This document shows, one piece after another, positions 17,638 through 25,886 of a DNA stretch of 64,000 bases. The stretch covers positions 248,001 to 312,000 of the forward strand of contig NZ_JAFREM010000004.1 in assembly GCF_017377575.1 (NCBI RefSeq), read 5' to 3'. Source of the DNA: Candidatus Enterococcus moelleringii (GTDB taxonomy: Bacteria > Bacillota > Bacilli > Lactobacillales > Enterococcaceae). Position 1 is the first letter of the stretch, and each line of letters starts with the position of its first letter. The position numbers were made by a program, and so were the translations under genes. The notes below the pieces were generated by a model. The model searched no databases and had not been told where the DNA came from. It saw only the letters and a list, made by a program, of their open reading frames with translations.

Positions 17638-18924
17638 ATGCAAAATAAAAGAAAAATTCCCTTATTTTTTGTCGTTTTAGCTCTTTTTATACAAATGTTC
17701 ACTGCCATTCCGGCACAAGCGGCCGATGATTTTTCCATTAATGCGGAAGCGGCTTTTGCCATTGATGCTGATACGGGAAAAATTTTCTACAATCAAAACG
17801 GTGATACAGCTTTAGAAATTGCCTCCATCACCAAATTGATTACTGCTTACATGGTCTTAGATGCTGTGAAACAACAAAAAACGAGCTGGGATGCACAAGT
17901 CCCGATTTCAGAATATGCAGCCACAAACAGTACCGACCCAGAATTATCCAACGTTCCTTTGAGTCAAGATCGCACGTATTCCGTTAAAGAATTATACGAT
18001 GCGGCGGTTATTGAATCTGGCAACGCGGCAGCAATTGCTTTAGCTGAGTTTTTGGCGGGCAACGAGCATACCTTTGTCGATCAAATGCGGCAGCTGGTTA
18101 CTAGCTGGGGAATCACCGATGCGACAATCGTCAATGCTTCAGGTTTGAACAACTACTTCCTGGGAGATCTTCGTTACCCGGATTCTGGCGAGGACGACGA
18201 AAATACCATGTCTGCTCGCAGCGTGGCAATTATTGCCCGTCATCTGATTACCGATTTTCCTGAGTATTTAGACACTTCAAAAGTTGTCACTGCTCAATTC
18301 GATCCTGAATCAGAATCACCAGTTGAAATGGAAAACTCCAACCAGATGCTTCCAGGCGCGCCTCTAGGCAAGGAAGGCGTCGACGGCTTGAAAACCGGAA
18401 CTACCGAAAAAGCCGGTGCTTGTTTTGCCGGAACGATTGAACGAGATGGTCGCCGCGTGATTACCGTCGTTTTAAATGCGACTGATCCAGCCGCTGGTGC
18501 TCGCTTTACCGAAACCAGTCGCTTAATGGATTACTGCCTAGACAACTGGCAGCTGCAAACCATTGATTTAGCCAACCATCCAATGTCAGGCAACACTACC
18601 TTAAAGGTTGTTGACGGCAAAGAAGATGACGTTCGCTTGAAGAACGATGGCGTTGCGGAATTATGGGTACGTTCAGATATGGATGCAAGCCAAGTAACGG
18701 TGGAAACCGAGATGGATGAGACCTTGTTGAACAACGGTGACTTGATTGCTCCGGTGCGTAAAGGTGAAAAACTTGGCGTAACCACCGTCAGCTTGAATCA
18801 AGATGACCTAGGCTACCTGGATCCAACCGAAGCACCAAGTGCCAATGTTGTAACCAGCAAAGGCGTGGAAAAAGCCAATATCCTTTTGATTACTTGGCGG
18901 AAAATTTTAGCTTTATTCAACTAA
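17638..18924 (+). CDS. dacA: D-alanyl-D-alanine carboxypeptidase (PBP5/DacA type)
   Basis: A 428-residue class C penicillin-binding protein that trims the terminal D-Ala from peptidoglycan stem peptides. Signal peptide residues 1-28 (PAQAAD). Catalytic motifs: S63-I-T-K66, SGN in 'VIESGNAA', and KTG in 'GLKTGTTEKAG'. The C-terminal all-beta domain (about 300-400) is followed by a terminal amphipathic segment (ILLITWRKILALF) that anchors PBP5 proteins to the membrane surface. ATG 17638 is preferred to TTG 17632 for its spacing to AAGGAG. Monocistronic. Confidence 0.95.
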   Translation: MQNKRKIPLFFVVLALFIQMFTAIPAQAADDFSINAEAAFAIDADTGKIFYNQNGDTALEIASITKLITAYMVLDAVKQQKTSWDAQVPISEYAATNSTDPELSNVPLSQDRTYSVKELYDAAVIESGNAAAIALAEFLAGNEHTFVDQMRQLVTSWGITDATIVNASGLNNYFLGDLRYPDSGEDDENTMSARSVAIIARHLITDFPEYLDTSKVVTAQFDPESESPVEMENSNQMLPGAPLGKEGVDGLKTGTTEKAGACFAGTIERDGRRVITVVLNATDPAAGARFTETSRLMDYCLDNWQLQTIDLANHPMSGNTTLKVVDGKEDDVRLKNDGVAELWVRSDMDASQVTVETEMDETLLNNGDLIAPVRKGEKLGVTTVSLNQDDLGYLDPTEAPSANVVTSKGVEKANILLITWRKILALFN

Positions 18925-18933
18925 ACATGCAAA

Positions 18934-18974
18934 GAACCGAGCAAATCATCGCGATCTGCTCGGTTCTTTTTGTC
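18934..18974. terminator. Bidirectional terminator
   Basis: AAGAACCGAGCA (18935-18946) pairs with TGCTCGGTTCTT further along, followed by a T run. It lies between dacA and the converging GyrI-like gene. Confidence 0.85.
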
Positions 18975-18975
18975 T

Positions 18976-19467
18976 TTATTTGATGGTACGGATTGGAAAA
19001 TACAGCTCAACTTCGCCTTCTGAAAAGCTTGGCAAGTAGTGTTCCTGAACGGCTCCAGCCAGTTCGACGTTTTCTAACGGAAAGACTTGGCCCAACATTA
19101 ATTGCGTGGCCTCATCCACCCGTTCGGCATCGGTTTTAATAGTTAAGTAAGTCATCATAGGAATTTCCCAGCGAATCCAGCCAACGGGCGGTACAGCTTC
19201 CAACGGTACCTGAACGCCTGCTAAGTAACGGCCTTCCTTTTGCCAAGGCTCTAGCCAGTTTTCGCCATCACTCATTAAGCCCCACAAATGCAGCTCACTC
19301 ATGTCGGTGGCATCGATTAGACCGGCCACTTCTTCAAAATGCTGATTCATCTGATCCCATAATAGCGGCACCCATGAGCTTGACTCTTCTGCCAACCCTC
19401 GGCCTTCTTTTCCGATGACGCAAAAATTTGGTGAATGGATGCGATTGATCCCTTTAATGTCCATCAT
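18976..19467 (-). CDS. GyrI-like effector-binding domain protein
   Basis: A 163-residue protein formed by a single GyrI-like/AraC effector-binding domain without a DNA-binding part. The fold shows in 'FCVIGKEGRG' at the start, a helix around 'WDQMNQHFEEV', and 'LWGLMSDGENW' and 'AGVQVP' strands. Stand-alone members often bind small hydrophobic ligands or interact with other proteins; no ligand can be named here. AGGAGG precedes the ATG. Monocistronic, converging on dacA. Confidence 0.65.
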   Translation of the reverse strand: MMDIKGINRIHSPNFCVIGKEGRGLAEESSSWVPLLWDQMNQHFEEVAGLIDATDMSELHLWGLMSDGENWLEPWQKEGRYLAGVQVPLEAVPPVGWIRWEIPMMTYLTIKTDAERVDEATQLMLGQVFPLENVELAGAVQEHYLPSFSEGEVELYFPIRTIK

Positions 19468-19556
19468 AATTCCTCCTAATTATTCTTTTCTTTCTATGCT
19501 TCTTTAGCAAACTTTCCCTCTTAATTTGATATACTGACTATGAAAGAGGTGGTGAG

Positions 19557-20771
19557 ATGTTCATAGCCAGAGATGTTGTTGCACTTATTGTCTATTTAGC
19601 AAGTATCATTTTATTAAACGTTTGGATAAGTAAAACGGACCAGGAAGAACGACTGCGAAAAAATTTATTTTTAACCGGTGGACTGTTGTCCCTGTATTGT
19701 CTGATTGCCGAAATTCAGCAACGGACCTTTTATCTAGTCATTCCCCTGGGCTTTTATGCTTTGTTTCACTTCTTTTATTTTAGAGACAAGGCGCGGCTGC
19801 GTAACGGCTGGTTGTTTAACCTGTTTTTAGTCAGCCTGTTTGTCTATCTAGGAGTCTTGTCTTTCAGCTCGATTTCCTTAATTACTATCGGCATCTTAGG
19901 TATTTTAGGTGTCTTTGCCCTTTTAGTTCTTTTATTTGGTTTGTATTCGTTAATTATTTTTCTGCTTTGGAACAGCTATTTGGTTTTTAAGCGAGAGTCG
20001 CGATCACTGGCTAATTTGTTAACCTTGATTTTGGCCCTAGGGATCATTATTGCTACGGTGATTCGTAGAGTGGGGCCCGATCTGGTCCCTGGCTGGTCGG
20101 AACCGCTCCTGTTTATCCCGACAGCTGTCCTGCTTTATTTGTTTCTGGTGTTTTGGAATTTCTTGTCGATTTCCTTACTTTATCAGTTAAACGATCCAAA
20201 GCCGGATCAAGATTATGTGATTGTTTTAGGTGCTGGATTAATCAACGGCGAACGCGTTTCACCACTACTGGCGAAGCGAATTGATCGGGCAATTGCCTTT
20301 TACCACATGCAAAGCCGCAAAACCTTGTCGCCGCCGCAACTATTAATGTCTGGCGGTCAAGGTTCCGATGAGAAAGTACCTGAATCCGTCGCCATGAAAA
20401 ACTATGCGCTGGATCAGGGGATTCCTGATGAAGAAATTCTGATCGAAACTCATTCCACCACAACCTTGGAAAATATGCGTTTCAGCAAAGACATTATGGA
20501 GCGAGAGAAACCCGACGGCTACAAGGCCATCTTCGCCTCCAACAATTATCATATTTTCCGCGCCGGCATGTATGCCAAGCAGGTTGGATTGAAGGCGGAT
20601 GGCATCGGTGCAAAGACCGCCAAGTACTATTTGCCCAATGCGTTTCTACGAGAATTCGTTGCGATACTGGTAATCAAGAAACGGATTCACATCATTATGG
20701 GAGTTCTGATTGTACTTGGTTGTATCGCTGTTTCTCTGCTTCAACTATTTGTTGAATGGTATGCTGGCTAA
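19557..20771 (+). CDS. Multi-pass membrane protein with YdcF/DUF218 domain
   Basis: A 404-residue protein. Six or so hydrophobic helices fill residues 1-215. A soluble YdcF-like (DUF218/SanA/ElyC) domain follows, with 'DYVIVLGAGLINGERVSPLLAKR', here quoted in parts: VIVLGAG, RVSPLLAKRID, MSGGQGSDE, E-x-x-S-T-T-T-x-E-N-M, and SNNYHIFRAGMYAKQ. A last membrane helix closes the protein near residue 385. DUF218 proteins affect envelope integrity and antibiotic or detergent tolerance in several bacteria, but the reaction is unknown. Monocistronic. Confidence 0.75.
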   Translation: MFIARDVVALIVYLASIILLNVWISKTDQEERLRKNLFLTGGLLSLYCLIAEIQQRTFYLVIPLGFYALFHFFYFRDKARLRNGWLFNLFLVSLFVYLGVLSFSSISLITIGILGILGVFALLVLLFGLYSLIIFLLWNSYLVFKRESRSLANLLTLILALGIIIATVIRRVGPDLVPGWSEPLLFIPTAVLLYLFLVFWNFLSISLLYQLNDPKPDQDYVIVLGAGLINGERVSPLLAKRIDRAIAFYHMQSRKTLSPPQLLMSGGQGSDEKVPESVAMKNYALDQGIPDEEILIETHSTTTLENMRFSKDIMEREKPDGYKAIFASNNYHIFRAGMYAKQVGLKADGIGAKTAKYYLPNAFLREFVAILVIKKRIHIIMGVLIVLGCIAVSLLQLFVEWYAG

Positions 20772-20799
20772 AAGTCCTCCTTGCGAGGGCTTTTTTTAG
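20770..20799 (+). terminator. Terminator of the YdcF-like gene
   Basis: AGTCCTC-CTTGC-GAGGGCT followed by seven T residues, beginning at the stop codon. Confidence 0.75.
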
Positions 20800-21626
20800 A
20801 ACTCTTGATACTCTGCCGGATTTTGATTTTTCAGGCGGCCGTCTGGTTTTGACAGGCCATTAATGATCGCCATTTCTTCGTCGGTCAAGGCAAAGTCAAA
20901 AATATCCAGGTTGCCTAATTGTCTCATGGTGCTGGAGGCTTTGGGAATCGGCATGGTGTCCAGTTGAATTTCCCAGCGCAAAATAATCTGTCCGACGTTG
21001 CGACCGTATTTATGAGCAATTTCTGACAATACTTCGTTGCTTAAGATCTCGCTGGCCCGACCTAAAGGACTCCAGTCTTGGGTCAAAATACCCCGTTGAG
21101 CATTGTAAGCTCGCTGCTCTTCTTGGTTGAAGAAAGGATGCAGCTCAACTTGGTTAATCACTGGCAGCACGCCGGTTTCTTGTTCTAAGCGGTCCAGGTG
21201 TTCTGGCAGAAAGTTAGAAACCCCGATTGAACGAACCAAACCAAAACGTTGCGCGTCGATCAAGGCTTGCCATGCTTCTACATAACGATCCTCTAGCGGA
21301 TTCGGCCAATGAATCAAGTATAGATCATAATAATCCAGACCCGCCCGCAGCAAGGATTCTTGAATTGTTGTAATTGCTTCATCGTAAGCATGATGACGTC
21401 CCGGAAGCTTTGAAGCTACCACAATTTCTGAACGAGGAACTTCTGAACGGCGAACCGCTTCACCCACTGCTCCTTCATTTTCATAGTTAAAGGCTGAGTC
21501 TAATAAACGATACCCATTGGACAAGGCCTGAACCATCGTGTTGACCCCAGCCAATCCGTTTAACTTATAAGTACCAAAACCTACCTTAGGAACAATTAAT
21601 CCATCTCTTAACTGATACGTTTCCAT
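20796..21626 (-). CDS. Aldo/keto reductase
   Basis: A 276-residue TIM-barrel NADPH-dependent oxidoreductase. The catalytic tetrad is visible: Asp in 'LLDSAFNYENE', Tyr in the same segment, Lys in 'VVASKLPG' and His in 'YLIHWPNP'. The cofactor segment is 'IPKASS'. It reduces carbonyl groups; 2,5-diketo-gluconate reductase-type names are commonly given, but the natural substrate cannot be deduced. GGAGG precedes the ATG. Not part of the neighbouring rnf operon, which ends in its own terminator. Confidence 0.88.
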   Translation of the reverse strand: METYQLRDGLIVPKVGFGTYKLNGLAGVNTMVQALSNGYRLLDSAFNYENEGAVGEAVRRSEVPRSEIVVASKLPGRHHAYDEAITTIQESLLRAGLDYYDLYLIHWPNPLEDRYVEAWQALIDAQRFGLVRSIGVSNFLPEHLDRLEQETGVLPVINQVELHPFFNQEEQRAYNAQRGILTQDWSPLGRASEILSNEVLSEIAHKYGRNVGQIILRWEIQLDTMPIPKASSTMRQLGNLDIFDFALTDEEMAIINGLSKPDGRLKNQNPAEYQEF

Positions 21627-21703
21627 TTTCTTCCTCCTTCAATTCTTCTCTTCTTATCATACCCGTTTTTTTCCTGAAAAAGCGAGCAATAGGTATTCTA
21701 AAT

Positions 21704-21750
21704 TATAAAAAACTTGCAGCCGTTCGTTTAGTTGCCTGAACAGCTGCAAG
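21704..21750 (-). terminator. Terminator of the rnfC-rnfD operon
   Basis: CTTGCAGC (21713-21720) pairs with GCTGCAAG (21743-21750), with an additional GTTCG/CTGAAC pairing inside and a U run on the minus strand. It ends the operon directly after rnfD. Confidence 0.8.
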
Positions 21751-21755
21751 GAATG

Positions 21756-22751
21756 TTAATCGGTACTTTTTTCACCATAAACCTGGGGAATAATTAAATA
21801 ATCAATCAATGGCACAAAGCAGTTCATAATCAGCAGAATAAAGGTCATTCCTTCTGGCATGGAGGTGAATAAGCGCCAAGCCATCAGCAGCAGACCACAG
21901 CTGACCCCATAAATGATTTCCCCCTTTGGTGTGGTAGGTGAAGTGCTGTAATCCGTCGCCATAAAGAAGGCACCCAACATCGTAGCCCCGCCAAAGACAT
22001 GGGCAAAAACGATCGTCATATCCCCTTTGCCGGCAATCAATGCCACCACCGCTACTGTTGCGATCATACACAAAGGAATGTGCCAGCTGATCACTCGTTT
22101 ATACAGTAAAAATAAACCGCCTAATAATAGTAAAACAGCTGCCGTTTCCGCATTTTTCCCGGCAATTAATCCGGTTAGACTGTCAATCATCTGACTGCTG
22201 GATAAGCTTTCTCCGGCACTAGCGGTCATTAACGGTGTGGCCGAAGAGACCACATCTAATCCATCTAATGAAAAGAAGGGCTGCGGCTGAACATTGGTGG
22301 ACATCTCTTGGGCAAAAACCAGCCGCAGAACAGCCCGTCCAGTTAAGGCGGGATTCAACAAATTTCGACCGATACCGCCGAATAGTTCCTTAGCTAAAAT
22401 AATCCCGATTGCTCCACCAACTACGGGGTACCATAATGGCACACTGGCGGGTATACTCATAGCTAAAAGGACCGCCGTTACCACCGCAGAAAAATCCTGC
22501 GGCACAGAATGTTTACGAATTTTGAACCAAAGAACTTCGCAAACCACACACGTGACGATGGAAATCACATACAGCAGCAGAGACCGCACACCGAAAAAGA
22601 GAATCGAAGCCAGGACGCTGGGCAGCAGGGCTAAAACAACCAGCTTCATGATGCGGTCGGTTTTCTCCCAGAACAATAGATGAGGTGAAGCTTCCATCAT
22701 AGGATAGCGTTCACTGCGAAAATCTTCGAAGGGTTGATTTTTTTCCATCAT
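21756..22751 (-). CDS. rnfD: RnfD/NqrB-type membrane flavoprotein subunit
   Basis: A 331-residue membrane protein with eight or more helices, related to RnfD of the Rnf ferredoxin:NAD oxidoreductase and NqrB of the Na+-translocating NADH dehydrogenase. The FMN-linking threonine motif appears as 'SSATPL'; 'GGIGRNLLNPALTGRAVL' is another family segment. The start is at 22751 (MMEKNQ), preceded by AGGA and overlapping the rnfC stop (TAATG). Only rnfC accompanies it; rnfG, E, A and B are absent, so it cannot be a standard complex unless the others are elsewhere. Confidence 0.85.
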   Translation of the reverse strand: MMEKNQPFEDFRSERYPMMEASPHLLFWEKTDRIMKLVVLALLPSVLASILFFGVRSLLLYVISIVTCVVCEVLWFKIRKHSVPQDFSAVVTAVLLAMSIPASVPLWYPVVGGAIGIILAKELFGGIGRNLLNPALTGRAVLRLVFAQEMSTNVQPQPFFSLDGLDVVSSATPLMTASAGESLSSSQMIDSLTGLIAGKNAETAAVLLLLGGLFLLYKRVISWHIPLCMIATVAVVALIAGKGDMTIVFAHVFGGATMLGAFFMATDYSTSPTTPKGEIIYGVSCGLLLMAWRLFTSMPEGMTFILLIMNCFVPLIDYLIIPQVYGEKSTD

Positions 22752-24067
22752 TAGTCCTTCTTCCTCTCTTTGATTATTTTTTGACCCGCGACGATGTGCT
22801 CTGCTAAGTGACGGCGGGCCGGACAAATGTAGGTGCAGCAGCCGCAGTTAATGCAGCTTTCTACGTATAGTTTTTCCAGACGGGCCCAGTTTTGCTTCAA
22901 ATAATTCTTTTCCAATTGATGAGGCAATAGGCCTATCGGACATACATCGACACAACGGGCACATTTGATACAAGGACTTGGGGTCATATCTTCATCGTGA
23001 TCTTCGTTGATTACGATCAAACCATTGGCTGATTTAGTCAATGAAGCATTTAGGGTGTCTACCGTTTTGCCCATCATAAACCCGCCGGTGATAATTTTCG
23101 ATGGACGGCCATTAAAGCCGCCGCAAAATTCAATCACCTCTTCGATCATCGTCCCCATCGGGAAATAAACATTTTTTTGCTTCATCACATCGCCAACTAC
23201 TGAACAAATCCGGTGACTTAACGGAATCCCCGGCTCGATCGCTTCGTAAACCGCCACGGTTGTTGCCACGTTGATAACTAAATAACCCACGTGTCGCGTC
23301 GATCCGCCGTAAGGCTCTTCCCGGCCGGTAACGGTCTTAAACAGCATCTCGGTACTCCCTTGAGGATAGATTGAAGGGACTTCTCTCACGGAGAGATTCG
23401 GCGTATCTTTGCACCATTCCCGCATTACTTGGATCGCTTCCTGCTTGTCATCCTCGATGGCGATGATGCCTTCCTTGGCGTCCACTGCTTTCATGACCAC
23501 CTTGCAGCCCTTCAAGAGCTTTTCACCTTGGGTCGCCATCAAAGCAGCATCCGCCATTAACAACGGCTCGCACTCGGCTCCGTTAAAAATACAAGTATGG
23601 ATCTCTTCTCGCGGATTCAATTTCACATGGCTGGGAAATGTTGCTCCCCCCAGACCTACCACGCCAGCTGCTTCCACCCGTTGAACAATTGTTTCCCGAT
23701 CCAATGCTTCAATCGGTTCGTGGTGCTCTTCTGCCAGGCGTTCTTCAAAATCATTTTCAATAATTACACAGAGCATTTCTTCTCCTTGCCCCTGGTCAAT
23801 TTCTTGAATCCCAACGACCTTTCCAGAAACACTGGCATGGGCTCGTGCTCCCAGCCCGCCATCCATTTTGGCAATGGTCTGACCTAAATAAACCTCATCG
23901 CCGACTTCAACAATCACTTCCGGTACGCCGCCGATATGCTGCTGGACGGGAATATAAACCTTTTTCGGATAAATTCTTTCTACCCGTTTGTAGTCATCAA
24001 TTCCTCTTAAATGCAAGGCTTGATCCTTGTGGAGATCGATACCACCCTTAAAATCATGCTTTTCCAT
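22751..24067 (-). CDS. rnfC: RnfC-type iron-sulfur/NADH-binding subunit
   Basis: A 438-residue peripheral subunit. It has an N-terminal RnfC barrel-sandwich segment ('VYIPVQQHIGGVPEVIVEVGDEV'-like, with 'HIGGVPE' and 'GDEVYLGQ'), an FMN/NADH-binding Complex1-51K-like domain ('GLGGATFPSHVKL', 'CIFNGAECEPLLMAD') and two C-terminal [4Fe-4S] motifs (CIKCARCVDVCP; CINCGCCTYICP). In Rnf it moves electrons between NADH and the membrane subunits. The operon has only rnfC and rnfD. The short C-terminus ends soon after the clusters. Confidence 0.88.
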   Translation of the reverse strand: MEKHDFKGGIDLHKDQALHLRGIDDYKRVERIYPKKVYIPVQQHIGGVPEVIVEVGDEVYLGQTIAKMDGGLGARAHASVSGKVVGIQEIDQGQGEEMLCVIIENDFEERLAEEHHEPIEALDRETIVQRVEAAGVVGLGGATFPSHVKLNPREEIHTCIFNGAECEPLLMADAALMATQGEKLLKGCKVVMKAVDAKEGIIAIEDDKQEAIQVMREWCKDTPNLSVREVPSIYPQGSTEMLFKTVTGREEPYGGSTRHVGYLVINVATTVAVYEAIEPGIPLSHRICSVVGDVMKQKNVYFPMGTMIEEVIEFCGGFNGRPSKIITGGFMMGKTVDTLNASLTKSANGLIVINEDHDEDMTPSPCIKCARCVDVCPIGLLPHQLEKNYLKQNWARLEKLYVESCINCGCCTYICPARRHLAEHIVAGQKIIKERKKD

Positions 24068-24097
24068 CTCATCTCCCCCAATTTTTTCTATAATTTA

Positions 24098-24126
24098 ATT
24101 ATATCACGAGAAAAAGACGGACAAGT
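24098..24126 (-). promoter_or_regulatory. Promoter of rnfC-rnfD
   Basis: The minus strand has TATAAT (24098-24103) with TG one base upstream, and ACTTGT at 17 bases spacing. The -35 falls inside the terminator stem of the preceding gene. Confidence 0.55.
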
Positions 24127-24138
24127 CGCTTGTCCGTC
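24110..24138 (-). terminator. Terminator of the EamA transporter gene
   Basis: GACGGACAAG (24116-24125) pairs perfectly with CTTGTCCGTC (24129-24138), followed by a U run on the minus strand. Confidence 0.88.
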
Positions 24139-25036
24139 ACAATTTCTTTTGAATCAATAAAATCGATCCCAGCACTAATAAGAAGCCCGCCACCTCAAAC
24201 ATCGTCAGCGGCAATTGGAAAACCACAATCGAAAAGACTGTTGCCAGTAGCGGTTCAAAGGCCGTTAAGGTACTGGCCAAGCTGGAGCTGATGTATTGCA
24301 GGCTGGACAAATACAAGAGAAAGGCCAAAGCCGTTCCGATAGTCACAACAAAAAAGATCGACACCACCGACGCCGGCGTAATGATTCCATCTGTCTGCCA
24401 CATCGGCTGCAGCATGTTAGAAAACACGCTGCCAAAGAGCATTCCCCAGCCCACCGTCACAAAACTGCCGTATTTTGCCAATAACCCTCTTGGCTGCAAG
24501 GAGTAAAAGGCCAACGAAACCGCTGAGCCGATTCCCCAGACTAAAGCTGCCGAAGAGATAGACAAATTGGTAAACTCGCCTTTGGTGGCAATGAAGACTA
24601 CTCCTAAAGCCGTCGTGAATAGCAAGCCGATCGTCAACGGCGACGGTACTTTTCGCCGCCTGAAGGACTCGTACAAGATCACAAAGAACGGTCCCGTGTA
24701 CTGAATAATCGTACCAAAGGAGGCGTTGCTGGCTTCAATTGTTTTGAAATAAGTCAGCTGTACCGCAAACATGCCGAAGACGGAAAAAATAAGCAGTGCT
24801 GCTAAATCCTTTTTCGATTTAAAAGGTGCTAGGATATTCTCCTTTTTCCATAGCATGGCGATCGTTAATAAAATAATTCCTGAAAAAAATAAGCGTACCG
24901 ATACAAGCCAATCCGCCTGAAACTGATACTTGGTGAACAAAGATTGCCCCTGCATGCCTGATATTGCCCAAAACGAAGCTGCCAACGAAGCAAACATAAT
25001 CCCTTTTCGTTTAATAACCCCCACCTGCTTTCTCAA
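24137..25036 (-). CDS. EamA (drug/metabolite transporter) family permease
   Basis: About 290 residues with ten membrane helices and the two EamA repeats ('LAASFWAISGMQGQ' at the start of helix 1; 'FFVILYESFRRRKVPSPL' between repeats). DMT-family proteins export amino acids, nucleotides or other metabolites; the substrate is unknown. The start is uncertain: TTG 25036, GTG 25024 and ATG 24997 are in frame, and the best ribosome binding site (AGGTGGGGG) is spaced for an ATT codon (ATT AAA CGA AAA) at 25015. Monocistronic. Confidence 0.8.
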   Translation of the reverse strand: MRKQVGVIKRKGIMFASLAASFWAISGMQGQSLFTKYQFQADWLVSVRLFFSGIILLTIAMLWKKENILAPFKSKKDLAALLIFSVFGMFAVQLTYFKTIEASNASFGTIIQYTGPFFVILYESFRRRKVPSPLTIGLLFTTALGVVFIATKGEFTNLSISSAALVWGIGSAVSLAFYSLQPRGLLAKYGSFVTVGWGMLFGSVFSNMLQPMWQTDGIITPASVVSIFFVVTIGTALAFLLYLSSLQYISSSLASTLTAFEPLLATVFSIVVFQLPLTMFEVAGFLLVLGSILLIQKKL

Positions 25037-25092
25037 AAATAGTATAAAGCAAAATTACAGCCGCCGCCATTCTTCTTTTAAATTCACAAAAA

Positions 25093-25121
25093 TTAACAAG
25101 CGTGACCAATTTTGTTAGAAT
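25093..25121 (+). promoter_or_regulatory. Promoter of the PepSY lipoprotein gene
   Basis: TTAACA (25093-25098), 17 bases, TAGAAT (25116-25121), with an extended TG before the -10. Confidence 0.7.
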
Positions 25122-25173
25122 GAAGATGCAAGCCCATCGATTGGTGGGAATTCATACTTTAGGAGGCATCATC

Positions 25174-25827
25174 ATGAAAAAAGTTTTATTAACCACTGTT
25201 CTGCTGTCGGCGTTGGCCTTGGCAGGCTGTTCCAATCCAGATAACTCAGAACCTGCCGCATCATCCAGCACTTCCAGCACGGTTTCTACTGCCCAAAGCA
25301 GCAGTTCAACCAGCAGCTCATCCTCACAAACCAGCGACAGCAGCAGTACGACTGGTTCCACCAGTGCCCAATCAACTGCGGGCTTAGTCGGGTTAGCGAT
25401 GACGACTGAAGACGCGATCCAGCGTTATCAAGAAGCTTATCCTGATTCGGACATCACCTCAATTTCTTTGGAACGCAAATTGGGCAATCCAATCTACCAA
25501 ATTGAAGGGGTAGATGATACGAAGGAATATGAGTTAAGTCTGAATGCTGAAACCAATGAAGTGGTGCAGCAGAAAGATGAGAACTTGGATCGTGACGATC
25601 AAAATGAACGCCAGGAAGATGCCCTGCAGCTTGACGGGATCTTAAGCGTTGATGAAGTGGCAGACATCGCTCATTCCAATGCTCAAGGTGCGATTGAAGA
25701 ATTTGAATTAACCAAAGATTTAGGCACCACCTACTGGGAAGTTAAGCTAAAAGAAGGCCGCAACGAAACCGAGCTGAAAATCAATGCTCAAACTTGTGAT
25801 ATTTTAGAGCAAAAGCAAGATGACTAA
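25174..25827 (+). CDS. PepSY-domain lipoprotein
   Basis: A 217-residue lipoprotein. The lipobox 'LALAGC' near residue 18 is followed by a long Ser/Thr/Gln-rich linker (about 25-75). Two PepSY domains come next: about 80-140 ('EDAIQRYQEAYPDSDI', 'YQIEGVDDTKEYELSLNAET') and 150-215 ('VDEVADIAHSNAQGAI', 'YWEVKLKEGRNETELKINAQT'). PepSY domains are thought to bind or inhibit peptidases or act in the extracytoplasmic space. The ATG at 25174 follows GGAGG; longer frames run through the promoter. Confidence 0.8.
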   Translation: MKKVLLTTVLLSALALAGCSNPDNSEPAASSSTSSTVSTAQSSSSTSSSSSQTSDSSSTTGSTSAQSTAGLVGLAMTTEDAIQRYQEAYPDSDITSISLERKLGNPIYQIEGVDDTKEYELSLNAETNEVVQQKDENLDRDDQNERQEDALQLDGILSVDEVADIAHSNAQGAIEEFELTKDLGTTYWEVKLKEGRNETELKINAQTCDILEQKQDD

Positions 25828-25837
25828 GAAACGCGCG

Positions 25838-25885
25838 TAAAATAAGCGAGCCCTTTTTATTTCAAAAAGGACTCGCTTATTTTGT
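25838..25885. terminator. Bidirectional terminator
   Basis: A long stem: AAATAAGCGAG(C)CCTTTTT pairs with AAAAAGG(A)CTCGCTTATTT, between the converging lipoprotein gene and dapB. Confidence 0.85.
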
Positions 25886-25886
25886 C

